Shown: positions 25,716 to 39,553 of the stretch, one piece after another
How the letters are laid out: each line of letters begins with the position of its first letter
How positions within the stretch are numbered: the stretch's first letter is position 1
DNA from: Bosea sp. ANAM02
Lineage (GTDB): Bacteria > Pseudomonadota > Alphaproteobacteria > Rhizobiales > Beijerinckiaceae
Direction of reading: 5' to 3'
DNA: 64,000 nucleotides
NCBI RefSeq assembly: GCF_011764485.1
Contig: NZ_AP022848.1
Span: 4,891,301-4,955,300 of the forward strand
Position numbers and translations under genes: made by a program
The notes under the pieces: generated by a model
Seen by the model: the letters and a program-made list of their open reading frames with translations, nothing else
Told to the model about the DNA's origin: nothing
Database searches by the model: none

Positions 25716-27917
25716 TCAGCGCGGCAGCGGGCCGAAGGCGAAGAACTGGGTCTCGCCGGAGGAATCGTCGACGCCGTCATTATCGGTGACGACGAAGAGG
25801 TTGCCGGCCTTGTCGACCGTCATGCCCTCGACCTTGTCGAGGCCGTAGCCGCCGGCCTTCATCAGGTCGGGCGTCAGGTCGCGCAGCAGGGTCTTGGTCA
25901 CCGTCGGGATCTCCGCCGCCCCGATCGCCGCCGGCTTCAGGCTCTTGACCGAGAAGGTCTGCAGCGTCTTCACCGCCTTGGCGCCGAAGCCGTTGTCGCG
26001 CTCGATCACGGCGAAGCGGTCGTCACCGAGCGCCACGAGTTCCGACAGGCCCATCCAGAAGCCCGCAGCCGGTTGCGACAGCGGATAGTGCAGCACGCCC
26101 CATTCCTTGGTCGCGGGCTTGTAGGAGAGGATCTTGGCCTTGCCCTTGGGGTCGTCCTTCCATTCGCGCTGGACGGCGAGCCAGACGGTCTCGTCCGCGC
26201 CCGTGCCGGTCACCGTCACGCCCTCGAAGCCGAAGCGGACCGCGTGCCTGGCGAGCGCCTCCGGCAAGACGATCTCCTCCTCGACCTCGCCCTTGGCCGA
26301 GACCCGCAGCAGCTTGTCGGCGAGCACCGCGTCCTTCTTCTCGGGATTGCCCTCGGAAGCGAGCCAGAAGCCGCCGCCCTCGCGGGTCGCAATGCCTTCG
26401 AGATCGTAAGAGGCCGGCTTGCCGTCCCTTGTCACGGTGAGCGCGCCGGTGATCTTCGCAGGCTTCTGCGTTGCGTCGATCTGGAGGATACGCGAGGGCG
26501 AATAGGCGCTGTCGGTGATCGCGAAGAGCTTGCCCGGCGCCGTACGATCGGCGGCGAGGCCGGAGAGCGCGCCCCAGCCGATCGGCAGGCCGTTCTCGTC
26601 GGCGGACTGGATCGTCGGGTAGGCGGCGGCCTGTTCGGCGCGGCGATAGATCATCACGGCCGAGCGAGCACCGCCCTTTGCGCCGACATCGGTCTCGGAG
26701 GCCGAGACGAAGAGGTCGCGCTGCGGGATGGCCAGCAGGCCCTCGGGACCGATGCCGGTCGGCAGCGCCTGCAGGAAGCGCGGCGCCTTGCCCGCCCCCT
26801 CGTCCTTGTAGACCAGCACCAGCGAGGCGCGCTCCAGTCCGACGAAGATCAGGCGATCGTTGCCATAGGTCGCGACCTCGATGCCCTCGGGCTCGCTGCC
26901 CTTCGCGGCCGAGCGCTTCTCGGGATAATGGCCGAGGCGCATGGCGATATGGTCGACATCGGAACCGGAATCGAACTCGACCGTGCCATCCTTGCGGAAG
27001 ATCGTGAAACCGCGCGAGCCGCCCTTCCAGTCGCCCTCATTGGCGGTGACGAAGCGGTCATTGTCGAGCCAGCGCACCGCGTCGGGTTCGCGGGCGACGC
27101 CCTTCAGCTCCTCGGTCGGGCTGATCCTGCCGTCGCGGGTCTTGTCGATGGCCTTGAGATCGACCGAGCCGGCGGAAAAATGCGTCACGAGCTTGCCGGT
27201 CTTCGAGTCGACGATGGCGAGGTGATTGTTCTCCTGCAGCGTCACCACGACGAGTCCGTCCTGGTTGACGTCGACGAATTCCGGCTCCGGATCGGTCGGC
27301 TCGACCGCCGCGATGCCCGTGAGGTCGACGACCTGGCGGGTGGCGCACTCGATGGCGCCGTCCTTGATGCCGATCAGGGTGAGGTTGCCGGCGGGGAGCT
27401 GCGGCAGGGCGCCTTTGTTGAGCTTCTCGTCACGCTCGTTCTCGATGGCGATGACGATCTTGCCCTTGTCCCTGGTCAGCGTGACCGAGTCGGGCTGACC
27501 GCCGAGATCGCATTTCGCCACGACCTGCTTCGTCTTGAGGTCGACGGTGGCGAGATGGCCGGCCGGCTCCTTGAAATTGTCGCCGGAGGTGACGACGGCG
27601 ACGAAGGCCTTGTCGCCGAGAATCGTCACCGAAGTGGATTCGCCTTCGAGCGGCACGAAGCCGGCGGGCCTGGGATCGGCGGGGTCGGCGATGTCGATGA
27701 TCCCCAGCGCCTTCTGCTCCGCGTCGGTATAGGCGAGCAGCGTGCCGTCGCCATTGGCCGCGATGATCTCGGAGACGGTCTTCTTCTTGGGATCGCGATC
27801 GGCCGGCAGATTCTGCGGCACGGAGAAGGTGGCGATCCGGTTGAAGAGCGGCTCGGCCATGGCCGTGCCGCTGAGCAGGACAGCGGCAAGAGCCGCGAGG
27901 ACGAGAGGCTGGCGCAT
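25716..27917 (-). CDS. secreted esterase-like activity of phytase family protein
   Basis: 733 aa. A signal peptide (1-21, ending GTAMA) sends it to the periplasm or outside. Residues about 25-400 look like a beta-propeller with repeated LAIVDSKTGKLV and ADPADPRPAGFVPLEGES-like blades. Residues about 420-733 match the esterase-like phytase domain (SRILQIDATQK, YDLEGIATREGGGFWLASEG, and the metal-binding acidic stretch VVTDNDGVDDSSGETQF at the end). Such proteins are widespread in alphaproteobacteria; phosphatase or phosphodiesterase activity is assumed, not proven. The gene is monocistronic. Confidence 0.8.
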   Translation of the reverse strand: MRQPLVLAALAAVLLSGTAMAEPLFNRIATFSVPQNLPADRDPKKKTVSEIIAANGDGTLLAYTDAEQKALGIIDIADPADPRPAGFVPLEGESTSVTILGDKAFVAVVTSGDNFKEPAGHLATVDLKTKQVVAKCDLGGQPDSVTLTRDKGKIVIAIENERDEKLNKGALPQLPAGNLTLIGIKDGAIECATRQVVDLTGIAAVEPTDPEPEFVDVNQDGLVVVTLQENNHLAIVDSKTGKLVTHFSAGSVDLKAIDKTRDGRISPTEELKGVAREPDAVRWLDNDRFVTANEGDWKGGSRGFTIFRKDGTVEFDSGSDVDHIAMRLGHYPEKRSAAKGSEPEGIEVATYGNDRLIFVGLERASLVLVYKDEGAGKAPRFLQALPTGIGPEGLLAIPQRDLFVSASETDVGAKGGARSAVMIYRRAEQAAAYPTIQSADENGLPIGWGALSGLAADRTAPGKLFAITDSAYSPSRILQIDATQKPAKITGALTVTRDGKPASYDLEGIATREGGGFWLASEGNPEKKDAVLADKLLRVSAKGEVEEEIVLPEALARHAVRFGFEGVTVTGTGADETVWLAVQREWKDDPKGKAKILSYKPATKEWGVLHYPLSQPAAGFWMGLSELVALGDDRFAVIERDNGFGAKAVKTLQTFSVKSLKPAAIGAAEIPTVTKTLLRDLTPDLMKAGGYGLDKVEGMTVDKAGNLFVVTDNDGVDDSSGETQFFAFGPLPR

Positions 27918-27987
27918 GGGTGCTCACCGCTGACGGGGACAGAGACCCGTCGGCTAGTCAGCCCATGCGACAGTCAGATGACGGTTT

Positions 27988-28413
27988 TCACCGAAGGGCG
28001 GCAGCGTCGCCTGAAGGCAGGGCCGCGTCCGAGCGCTTGAAGCCGATGACTTCCAGCTCGGTCACGATCGCGACCGCGGCCGCCTGGGCCAGGACGAAGG
28101 CGATGCCGAACCCGGTCGGTGCGAACCAGCCCATCAGCAGGATCGCGATGCTGTCGGCGATCCAGAGCAGATTGACACCGATCACGGCGCAGACCGCGAG
28201 GCGCGGCAGGCTCTTGCGGCCTGCGAACCAACCCAGCAGCGCCGCGCAGGGCAGCAGCACGAGCCCGGCGCCGCGCAGGAATTCCGCGGGCAGGCCGAGC
28301 GGGGCGGCGAGCGGTCCGGCGGCCGCGGCGAGCATCAGGCCCAAGCCGGCGCAGGCGGCTGCATCGAGGGCGAGAGCGTTGCGCAGAAGGGGCGAGGACT
28401 GGATGAGCGACAT
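27988..28413 (-). CDS. hypothetical four-helix membrane protein
   Basis: 141 aa with four predicted transmembrane helices (about 13-33, 45-62, 71-93, 98-122) and a short charged tail. No family recognised with confidence. It is divergent from an XRE-type regulator 130 bp away, an arrangement in which the regulator often controls both genes. Confidence 0.65.
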   Translation of the reverse strand: MSLIQSSPLLRNALALDAAACAGLGLMLAAAAGPLAAPLGLPAEFLRGAGLVLLPCAALLGWFAGRKSLPRLAVCAVIGVNLLWIADSIAILLMGWFAPTGFGIAFVLAQAAAVAIVTELEVIGFKRSDAALPSGDAAALR

Positions 28414-28540
28414 GGCATTCTCCCGGTTTTATGGGCCTCAAGCCCGTTTCGATGAGGGGAATGCTGACGGAACCGCGTCGGCCCGTCGATTAAGCGGGAG
28501 GTAATTGGAACCGACCGCCGGGATCGCTAGCGTCTGCGCC

Positions 28541-29356
28541 ATGAACACACATCAGCCTCCCCCGATCGGCGCGCTGCTGCGCGACTGGCGCCAGCTCCGC
28601 CGCTTCAGCCAGCTCGATCTCGCGCTCGAAGCCGAGATCTCGCAGAAGCATCTGAGCTTCATCGAAAGCGGCCGCTCTCGGCCCAGCCGCGAGATGGTCC
28701 TGCTCCTGGCCGAGCATCTCGGCGTGCCCCTGCGCGAGCGCAACGCGCTGCTGCTGGCGGCGGGCTATGCCCCGATCTATCCGGAGCGTTCGCTGGAAGA
28801 CCCGTCGCTGGACGCCGCCCGCGGCGCGATCGACCTGATCCTCAGGGGGCACGAGCCCTATCCGGCCGTCGCCGTCGACCGGCACTGGTCGCTGCTGGCC
28901 TATAACAACGCGGTGACGCGGCTGCTGGAGCTCGTCACGGATGCGGAGCTGCTCAAGCCGCCCGTCAATGTGCTGCGCCTGTCGCTGCATCCGCACGGGC
29001 TCGCGCCCTTCATCCTCAATCTCGCGGAATGGCGCGCCCATCTGCTCGCCAGGCTGCGCCAGCAGGTGCGCGCGACGGCAGACGCGCGCCTCGGCGAGTT
29101 GCTGGGCGAGCTGATGAGCTATCCCCATCCCGGCACGGGCACGCGCCATGAAGCCGAGGCGGAAGCGGCCATCGTCGTACCCATGCAATTGAAACTGGGC
29201 GAGACCGTGCTGTCGCTGATCTCGACGACGACCGTGTTCGGCACGCCTGTCGACATCACTCTTTCGGAGCTGGCGCTGGAGACCTTCTTTCCTGCCGATG
29301 CGGCGACGGGCGAGGCTTTGCGGGCCCTCGCTGCACACGCTGACGGCAAAGCCTAA
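28541..29356 (+). CDS. XRE-family regulator with MmyB-like ligand-binding domain
   Basis: 271 aa from the ATG at 28541. Helix-turn-helix at about 8-65 (LDLALEAEISQKHLSFIESG, then RSRPSREMVLLLAEHL). The rest (about 95-265) is an MmyB-type PAS-like domain, recognised by the VDRHWSLLAYNNAV segment; a related domain in Streptomyces MmyB-like proteins binds fatty acids. It probably represses or activates the divergent membrane protein gene. The in-frame ATG is preferred over the upstream frame because coding similarity begins at RDWRQLRR. Confidence 0.85.
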   Translation: MNTHQPPPIGALLRDWRQLRRFSQLDLALEAEISQKHLSFIESGRSRPSREMVLLLAEHLGVPLRERNALLLAAGYAPIYPERSLEDPSLDAARGAIDLILRGHEPYPAVAVDRHWSLLAYNNAVTRLLELVTDAELLKPPVNVLRLSLHPHGLAPFILNLAEWRAHLLARLRQQVRATADARLGELLGELMSYPHPGTGTRHEAEAEAAIVVPMQLKLGETVLSLISTTTVFGTPVDITLSELALETFFPADAATGEALRALAAHADGKA

Positions 29357-29435
29357 GGCCTGGAACCTTTCCCTGAAGCGCCGGTTCTTTCAGCGGAAAA
29401 CGGCCGGGGGCCGTCTCTTCAGGAAGGACAGCACG

Positions 29436-29627
29436 ATGGGCAGCACGACCGACAAGATCAAGGGCATGGCCAACGAGGCCGCCGGCAACGTCAAGCAGGC
29501 CGCCGGCAAGGCGTTCAACAAGCCGGAATGGGAGGCCGAAGGCGCCGCCCAGGAGCTGAAGGGCGAAGCCCAGCAGGCGCTCGGCAAGGGCAAGGACGCC
29601 GTGAAGAAGGCCGTCGACAAGGTTTGA
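29436..29627 (+). CDS. CsbD-like stress protein
   Basis: 63 aa, a typical CsbD length. The family pattern is clear: DKIKGMANEAAGNVKQAAGK, then an E-x-E-AAQELKGEAQQALGKGK repeat of amphipathic Lys/Glu/Ala helices. CsbD proteins are induced by general stress; their biochemical role is unknown. AGGAAGGA precedes the start. A strong hairpin terminator follows at 29651-29677. Confidence 0.9.
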   Translation: MGSTTDKIKGMANEAAGNVKQAAGKAFNKPEWEAEGAAQELKGEAQQALGKGKDAVKKAVDKV

Positions 29628-29650
29628 GGCATCCGCCTCTCTCGAAATGA

Positions 29651-29677
29651 AAAGGGCCGCCCATCGGGCGGCCCTTT
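29651..29677 (+). terminator. rho-independent terminator after the CsbD gene
   Basis: AAAGGGCCGCCC and GGGCGGCCCTTT make a perfect 12-bp stem with a 3-base loop. The A- and T-flanks allow function in both directions. Confidence 0.85.
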
Positions 29678-29703
29678 AATGATTCGATATGCAAAACCAC
29701 GGT

Positions 29704-29808
29704 GTCATCCCGGACGCAGCGAAGCGGAGATCCGGGATCCATTCCGGAGCGCCTCCGACAAAGCTTCAGGCATGGATCCCGGGTCTCCCTTCGGTCGCCC
29801 GGGATGAC
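29704..29808. repeat. palindromic repeat, family D
   Basis: A 105-bp copy with ends GTCATCCCGG and CCGGGATGAC and the inner GGGATCCAT/ATGGATCCC pair, between the CsbD terminator and the end of dnaJ. Confidence 0.85.
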
Positions 29809-29839
29809 CCGCGCTTGTTGGGAGGCTTGCACCAAGGGC

Positions 29840-30976
29840 TCAGGCTGTGCCGCCGAGGCCGCCGAGGAAATCCTTGACCCGGCCGAAGAAGCCGGCCGTC
29901 TCGGGATGGTTGCTGTGCGAGCTCTCGCGCTCGAACTCCTCCAGCAATTCGCGCTGGCGGGCCGTCAGCTTCTGCGGCGTCTCGACCACGACCTGGATGT
30001 AGAGGTCGCCGACCTCGCGCGAGCGCAGCACGCTCATGCCCTTGGCCTTCAAACGGAACTGCTTGCCGGTCTGGGTGCCCTCGGGGATCTTCACCCGCGC
30101 CTGCTCGCCGGAGAGCGTCGGCACCTCGATCTCGCCGCCGAGCGCGGCCGAGACCAGCCCGATCGGCACGCGGCAGAACAGGTCGGCGCCATCGCGCTGG
30201 AAGATCGCGTGCGGCTTGATCGAAAGGAAGATGTAGAGATCGCCGGCAGGCCCGCCGCGCAGGCCAGCCTCGCCCTCGCCGGCGAGCCGGATGCGCGTGC
30301 CGTCCTCAACGCCGGCGGGGATGTTCACGGAGAGCGTGCGCTCGCGCGTGACACGGCCGGCGCCCTGGCAGTTCTTGCAGGGGTCGTCGATGACCTCGCC
30401 GCGGCCCGAGCAGGTCGGGCAGGTGCGCTCGACTGAGAAGAAGCCCTGGTTGGCGCGGACGCGGCCATGGCCGCCGCAGGTCGGGCACTGGCGCGATTTC
30501 GAGCCGGGCTTGGCGCCGGTGCCCGAGCAGGATTCGCAGGAGACCGAGGTCGGCACCCGGATCGACTCGTTCTTGCCGGTGAAGGCCTCTTCCAGCCCGA
30601 TCTCGAGGTTGTAGCGCAGGTCGGCGCCGCGCTCGCGGCCATTGGCGCCGCGTGCACCGCCACGGCGGGCATCGCCGAAGAAGGAATCGAAGATATCCGA
30701 CATGAAGTCGGAGAAATCGGCATTGCCGCCGGGGCCCCCGCCGCCGCCATTCTCGAAGGCCTGGTGGCCGAAGCGGTCATAGGCGGAGCGCTTCTGGCCG
30801 TCGGAGAGGACCTGATAGGCCTCGTTGATTTCCTTGAACTTGATCTCGGCTTCCTTGTTGCCGGGATTCTTGTCCGGATGGTGCTGCATCGCGAGCTTGC
30901 GGAACGAGGTCTTGAGCTCGACCTCCGTCACGGTCCGGCTGACGCCGAGGATCTCGTAGTAATCGCGCTTCGACAT
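29840..30976 (-). CDS. dnaJ: molecular chaperone DnaJ
   Basis: 378 aa from the ATG at 30976 ([10 protein letters not shown]). The J domain has HPD in [10 protein letters not shown] (near residue 34), followed by a Gly-rich linker (GGGGGPGGN), four CxxCxGxG zinc repeats (first [10 protein letters not shown], last CKNCQGAGR) and the C-terminal substrate domains. It stimulates DnaK ATP hydrolysis and delivers unfolded proteins. It lies 134 bp after dnaK on the same strand, with a palindromic element between the two. Confidence 0.98.
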   Translation of the reverse strand: MSKRDYYEILGVSRTVTEVELKTSFRKLAMQHHPDKNPGNKEAEIKFKEINEAYQVLSDGQKRSAYDRFGHQAFENGGGGGPGGNADFSDFMSDIFDSFFGDARRGGARGANGRERGADLRYNLEIGLEEAFTGKNESIRVPTSVSCESCSGTGAKPGSKSRQCPTCGGHGRVRANQGFFSVERTCPTCSGRGEVIDDPCKNCQGAGRVTRERTLSVNIPAGVEDGTRIRLAGEGEAGLRGGPAGDLYIFLSIKPHAIFQRDGADLFCRVPIGLVSAALGGEIEVPTLSGEQARVKIPEGTQTGKQFRLKAKGMSVLRSREVGDLYIQVVVETPQKLTARQRELLEEFERESSHSNHPETAGFFGRVKDFLGGLGGTA

Positions 30977-31008
30977 CGAAATGTCTGTCCCCGCAGCTTT
31001 GACGCGGC

Positions 31009-31083
31009 ATGGCCGGGCAGCGAGCCCGGCCATCCGTATAGCCTGCAATTCCAGGACGAGATGGCCGGATCGAGCCCGGCCAC
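31009..31083. repeat. two-hairpin palindromic element between dnaK and dnaJ
   Basis: Two hairpins, ATGGCCGGGC/GCCCGGCCAT (perfect 10 bp) and TGGCCGG/CCGGCCA, lie 30 bases apart. The right hairpin has the same layout as the family B right arm, but the GTCAT/ATGAC ends are lost. It may set the dnaK:dnaJ mRNA ratio by stabilising or ending the dnaK message. Confidence 0.6.
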
Positions 31084-31110
31084 AACGTCGCTTGCGTTAC
31101 GAGCGCGCGA

Positions 31111-33024
<1,914 letters not shown>

Positions 33025-33171
33025 GGATGGGATCCCTTTCGATTGAGCAGATCGCCGACCTGCGACGTTTGTGCGCCGCCTGCCGGCCCATGGACCGGAT
33101 CGCCCCCGCTTCAGCGGCGAACGAAACCGGCATTCCACGTTTGACGGTGGTTAAACCGCCCCTTGGCGGCG

Positions 33172-33201
33172 TATATAGTGAGGGTGTTCCACCCCTTGCA
33201 A
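33172..33201 (-). promoter_or_regulatory. candidate promoter of dnaK (sigma70, possibly also RpoH)
   Basis: On the minus strand CTTGCAA (-35 around 33201) and TATATACG (-10 around 33177) are 18 bp apart. TTGCAA/TATATA suits sigma70; CTTG and CTATATACG also resemble the alphaproteobacterial heat-shock consensus, with spacing one or two bases off. The leader to dnaK would be about 140 bases. The rest of the gap up to the next gene (33202-33344) contains a small CCGATT/AATCGG hairpin and nothing else recognisable. Confidence 0.45.
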
Positions 33202-33344
33202 GACAGGCGAGCCGATTAAGAATCGGGAGTTCCGGCCGGACCGCCACCGCAACGTGCTTTCTAACCCGGTGTGACCTTCCCGTCCTTGCGTCAGCCCGCC
33301 CGCGCCTGCATGCAGAAAGGCCGTTCCGGCTTCACTGGGCCGCC

Positions 33345-34220
33345 ATGACAAGACCGACGCGCCTCATCCTCGCCTCAGCCGCCTTCGCCGCCGCCGTGAC
33401 GGCTGCGCATGCGCAGCCGCTTCAATTGCCGGGCGCCCAGCCCTTCAACGCGCCGGGAACCCAGCAGGCGGCGCCGCCCTCCCAGGCCGGCGCGCCGGCG
33501 GCCCCGCGGCCGCCGAGCATGCCCGCCATCAAGGTCGCGGGCGAGGACGCCATCCTCGGCAGGATCCTGCATCGCCACGGCCATCACGGCGAGGCGGTTT
33601 TCGCGAAGACGGCGACCGGCTACGGCCTCAAGCTTGGTCTCGACGGCTTCCAGAGCACGAATTTGATGGAGCCCTGCGCCGTCTCCTTCGGCGATGCCCC
33701 CGTCCCCGTCACCCCGCTCGGGCGACCGGCCGGCGTCCCCCGCTACAAGCTGGAGGCGCCGATCTGCCCGATCGTCTTCGACGTGCTCGACGGCGCCTTC
33801 CTCGTGGTCGAGCCGGCGGAGCCCTGCATCGTCGAGGCCGCGCAGTGCCGGATCGACCCGCGCGGGCTCTGGGGGCCTGATGCCCGCACCGTCGCCGGGC
33901 AGGCCAAGGAGATCGAGAAGGCGCGCGGCGGCGCCGAGCGCGCCGTGCGCGAGGGCTATCGGACGCTGACCGCCAAATCCGATGCCGTCGAGCAGCGCGT
34001 GATCGCCCGCGAACAGGCCGGCTTTTCCGCCGAGCGCGAAATGATCTGCCGGGATTTCCAGCGCGAGGGCCAGTTCGGTTTCTGCGGCGCCCGCATCACC
34101 GAGGCGCGGGCCGCTTCGCTGCGCGCCCGGCTCGGGCTCAATACCGAACCGAAGCCGGCGGCCGCCAAGCCGAAGCCGCGCCCGAAATCCGCGCCGCTGC
34201 CGCTGACACCGACGCAGTAG
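33345..34220 (+). CDS. exported extensin-like protein of unknown function
   Basis: 291 aa from the ATG at 33345 (MTRPTRLILASAAF); a much longer upstream frame runs into the dnaK leader and is not credible. There is a signal peptide to about residue 24 (AHAQ), then a Pro/Ala/Gln-rich stretch (to about 62). The remaining part has six Cys (for example MEPCAVSF, EAPICPI, AEPCIVEAAQC, EMICRD, FGFCGAR), which could form disulfides in the periplasm. A Lys/Pro-rich tail ends it. The label extensin-like is only descriptive of the Pro-rich part; no catalytic motif was recognised. Confidence 0.55.
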   Translation: MTRPTRLILASAAFAAAVTAAHAQPLQLPGAQPFNAPGTQQAAPPSQAGAPAAPRPPSMPAIKVAGEDAILGRILHRHGHHGEAVFAKTATGYGLKLGLDGFQSTNLMEPCAVSFGDAPVPVTPLGRPAGVPRYKLEAPICPIVFDVLDGAFLVVEPAEPCIVEAAQCRIDPRGLWGPDARTVAGQAKEIEKARGGAERAVREGYRTLTAKSDAVEQRVIAREQAGFSAEREMICRDFQREGQFGFCGARITEARAASLRARLGLNTEPKPAAAKPKPRPKSAPLPLTPTQ

Positions 34221-34237
34221 CGGGGTCATAAAGCGCT

Positions 34238-34370
34238 GTCATCCCGTGCGCGCTGCGGCATGACATGCCGCTGCGCAGACACGGGACCGCATGACGAGAA
34301 GGCGCCCTCTCCGGAGGACGGTCCCGCATCTGCGCAGCAGCACTGCGTGCCGCAGCGCGTGCGGGATGAC
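34238..34370. repeat. palindromic repeat, family D (variant)
   Basis: A 133-bp copy with ends GTCATCCCGTGCGCGCTGCGG and CCGCAGCGCGTGCGGGATGAC-type arms and long inner hairpins (TGCGCAG units). It separates the exported protein gene from the convergent thiM. Confidence 0.75.
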
Positions 34371-34374
34371 AGCT

Positions 34375-37220
<2,846 letters not shown>

Positions 37221-37370
37221 GTGGAAGGTAGATGCGGACGGTCGCGCTGACAAGACGCCTGTCCCGGAGGGCTCGGCATCCCGCCGGCGGTTGCATCGCC
37301 CGAATCAAGATGAATACTACCGGATCATCGATTGTGGAGATCACGCCACGCGACACCACGAGGCCTCTTC

Positions 37371-38492
37371 ATGGAAGACGTGAACCGGTTGATTCACGCG
37401 ATATATGAAGCTTCCCTGGATCAGGATCATTGGTCCGAGGTACTGACGACGCTCGCCGAGATCGTCGGCGGCTGCCATACGCATCTTGTTCTGGCGGATC
37501 TGCGGACCGATACGCAATACGTCAACGTCCTGCTGCGAAGCGATCCTGCGGGAGCCGAGGAATATCTGCGCGACTATGCGGCAACGGATTTCCGGGCGCC
37601 CCGCGTCCTGCCGGCTCAGCCGGGCCTGATGAGGGACGAGCGCAGCTACGTTTCCGCCGAAGACGCCAGGACGAGCATCATTCATAACGAGTTCCTGCCC
37701 CGGTTCGGAATCCACAACATCGCCGGCGCGAACATGCGGGTCGACGACTGCTTCGGCTGGTTCGGCATCTCGACACCGCGCAGGGACACCCCCTTCAGCG
37801 AGCGCCAGATGAGCCTGCTCCAGCTGATCGCCCCGCATATCCACCGCGCGCTCAGGATCGCGAAGTCGCAGCGCGACCTCGCGCTCGCCGGGCAGCGGGC
37901 GCGGGATGCGCAGGACATCGTCGATGTCGGGATCGTCGTCTTCCAAGACGGCGAGGCGGTGTCGACCAATGCTGCTGCCGAGGCGATCTTCTGCGAGGGC
38001 TTCCTGTACCTGCAGCAGGGCAGGCTCGCCTGCTCGAACCGCGCCCAAGCCGCGGCGATCGAGCGGCTGGCGCAGGGCGACGACATCGATGCGCTGACCA
38101 TCCGCGATGCGCGCGGCGGACGCAGCTACCTGCTGCGCCGCCATGCGCCTTCAGGCCGGGCGGTCGGGTCGGCCCGGGGCTTCGTCCTGTCCGTCATGCG
38201 CAGCGAGGCCCGGTCGCCGGTCTCCCTCGCGGATGTCCGCGAGTTCTGCGGCGGCAGCGGTATCACGCCGGCGGAAGCGCAGGCCATCCATGCTTCGCTG
38301 ACGGATACCGGCCTGGCGGCCCTGGCGGAAACGAGGCGCGTCAATCTCGACACCGTCCGCAAGCAGCTCAAATCCGCGCTGGCCAAGCTGGACGTGGGCT
38401 CGCAAAGGCAGTTGCACAGGATGTTCGAGCGCTATCGGATGGTCGGGGACGCGCCGGCAATTCACGCCCGCCATTCCCTGGTTGGGGAATGA
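37371..38492 (+). CDS. LuxR-family transcriptional regulator
   Basis: 373 aa from the ATG at 37371. The C-terminal helix-turn-helix (about residues 300-360) has the LuxR/GerE form: ITPAEAQAIHASL, then LAALAETRRVNLDTVRKQLK, in which the second helix recognises DNA. The first 200 residues (LVLADLRTDTQY, FGISTPRRDTPFSERQMS) look like a GAF/PAS-type sensing domain without recognisable ligand residues. No autoinducer synthase gene is near, so it may be an orphan. It is divergent from thiC but 150 bp beyond the riboswitch. Confidence 0.8.
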   Translation: MEDVNRLIHAIYEASLDQDHWSEVLTTLAEIVGGCHTHLVLADLRTDTQYVNVLLRSDPAGAEEYLRDYAATDFRAPRVLPAQPGLMRDERSYVSAEDARTSIIHNEFLPRFGIHNIAGANMRVDDCFGWFGISTPRRDTPFSERQMSLLQLIAPHIHRALRIAKSQRDLALAGQRARDAQDIVDVGIVVFQDGEAVSTNAAAEAIFCEGFLYLQQGRLACSNRAQAAAIERLAQGDDIDALTIRDARGGRSYLLRRHAPSGRAVGSARGFVLSVMRSEARSPVSLADVREFCGGSGITPAEAQAIHASLTDTGLAALAETRRVNLDTVRKQLKSALAKLDVGSQRQLHRMFERYRMVGDAPAIHARHSLVGE

Positions 38493-38657
38493 AACGGCCG
38501 ACCGCCTGACCTAGCCTGAGCGAAGCCCGCTCCGGGGGCGTGGTCGAGCTCAAGTCCCTTCAGGGCGATATCGGCCGGTCCCGGGGCAGGCCGATCGTGC
38601 GGTCGCGAGACGTGCGGCACGAGGCCGCGCCCGGCCGTCAACCGAAGGTCCAACACC

Positions 38658-38963
38658 ATGCATCGCCATCTCGCCTGCTCGGCTCTTTCACTGGCTTTCA
38701 TCGCTGGCGCGATGGCGCTTTCGACGGCTCCGGCGGCCGCCGCCTGCATCAGCAACGGGGCGCGCTACTCGCATGGGAGCACGCTGTGCTTCGCGAAGTC
38801 GCTCTATCAGTATCGCTGCCTGCCGCCCCGCCGCGACCGGCCGGCCCGATGGGCGCCGATCCAGCGGCTGTCGCTGACGTCCAGCCTCCGAAACCCGCGC
38901 GTCTGCGACAATGTCGACCGCGCCTTCGGCAAGCCGTTCGGCTCGCCGATCGGCAGCTGGTGA
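38658..38963 (+). CDS. small exported cysteine-containing protein
   Basis: 101 aa. Signal peptide 1-29 (MALSTAPAAAA region), then a mature part with four Cys (ACISNGARYSHGSTLCFAKS, YRCLPP, RVCDN), probably forming disulfides in the periplasm. The first half resembles small DUF1496-like proteins, but this is by eye only. Its stop TGA overlaps the GTG start of the next gene. Confidence 0.55.
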   Translation: MHRHLACSALSLAFIAGAMALSTAPAAAACISNGARYSHGSTLCFAKSLYQYRCLPPRRDRPARWAPIQRLSLTSSLRNPRVCDNVDRAFGKPFGSPIGSW

Positions 38964-39502
38964 CGAAGGTGGCGCGCCTGTCGAGGCGGCTATGCGCCGC
39001 GCTGCTGGTCGGGCTGGCTCTCCTGCCGGGGCCGGCCGGTGCATCTCCCAGCCTCAAGGAAACCGTCGACTGGATCGTCGACAAACTGATCAGGAACGGC
39101 AAGAAGCAGAAATACGGTTCATCGGAAGGCGAGTACGCGGAAACAGTGCGGGCTGCGGCCGACGAGTGCCGCCTTGTCGTGACGACCAATGTCTGGCTGG
39201 ATGGCGACAAGATCAGAACGACGTATGCGATCCCGATGCGGGACCTCAGGATTGTCCGGCGCAAGCCACTCGGGGCCAACTCCAGCTCCTATTGCATGCT
39301 CTACATCGCCACGACCAGGAAGACCGTCAAGGTCGACCAGATAGATCAGTTCAGCACGGATCAGCGATGGGATGGCGACGCCTACATCCCGTTCTCGTTC
39401 GAAAAGGAGGCGGAGATATTCTCGCGGCTGGAAGCGGCGCTGACGCATTTCTCCAGCCTGTCCAAGAAAAACCCCAAATGCCGCAGCAAGGAGGCCTTCT
39501 GA
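38960..39502 (+). CDS. exported hypothetical protein, coupled to the gene upstream
   Basis: 180 aa from a GTG at 38960, which shares bases with the preceding stop codon (GTGA). A longer open frame to 38540 overlaps the upstream gene and is rejected. Signal peptide to about residue 28 (GPAGAS). The mature part has Cys in AADECRL, SSYCMLY and NPKCRS and many Lys/Arg residues. No family recognised. The overlap suggests that both exported proteins are made in fixed ratio and may work together. Confidence 0.55.
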   Translation: MTKVARLSRRLCAALLVGLALLPGPAGASPSLKETVDWIVDKLIRNGKKQKYGSSEGEYAETVRAAADECRLVVTTNVWLDGDKIRTTYAIPMRDLRIVRRKPLGANSSSYCMLYIATTRKTVKVDQIDQFSTDQRWDGDAYIPFSFEKEAEIFSRLEAALTHFSSLSKKNPKCRSKEAF

Positions 39503-39553
39503 GCGACAGCGCGCACTCGCCCTCGATTGTCCAGGACGGGCATCAGCGAGGTG

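Noticed and set aside
33027..33344. Upstream extension of the exported protein frame by 106 codons
   Set aside because: It would run through the dnaK promoter and leader, and a proper signal peptide begins exactly at the ATG at 33345.
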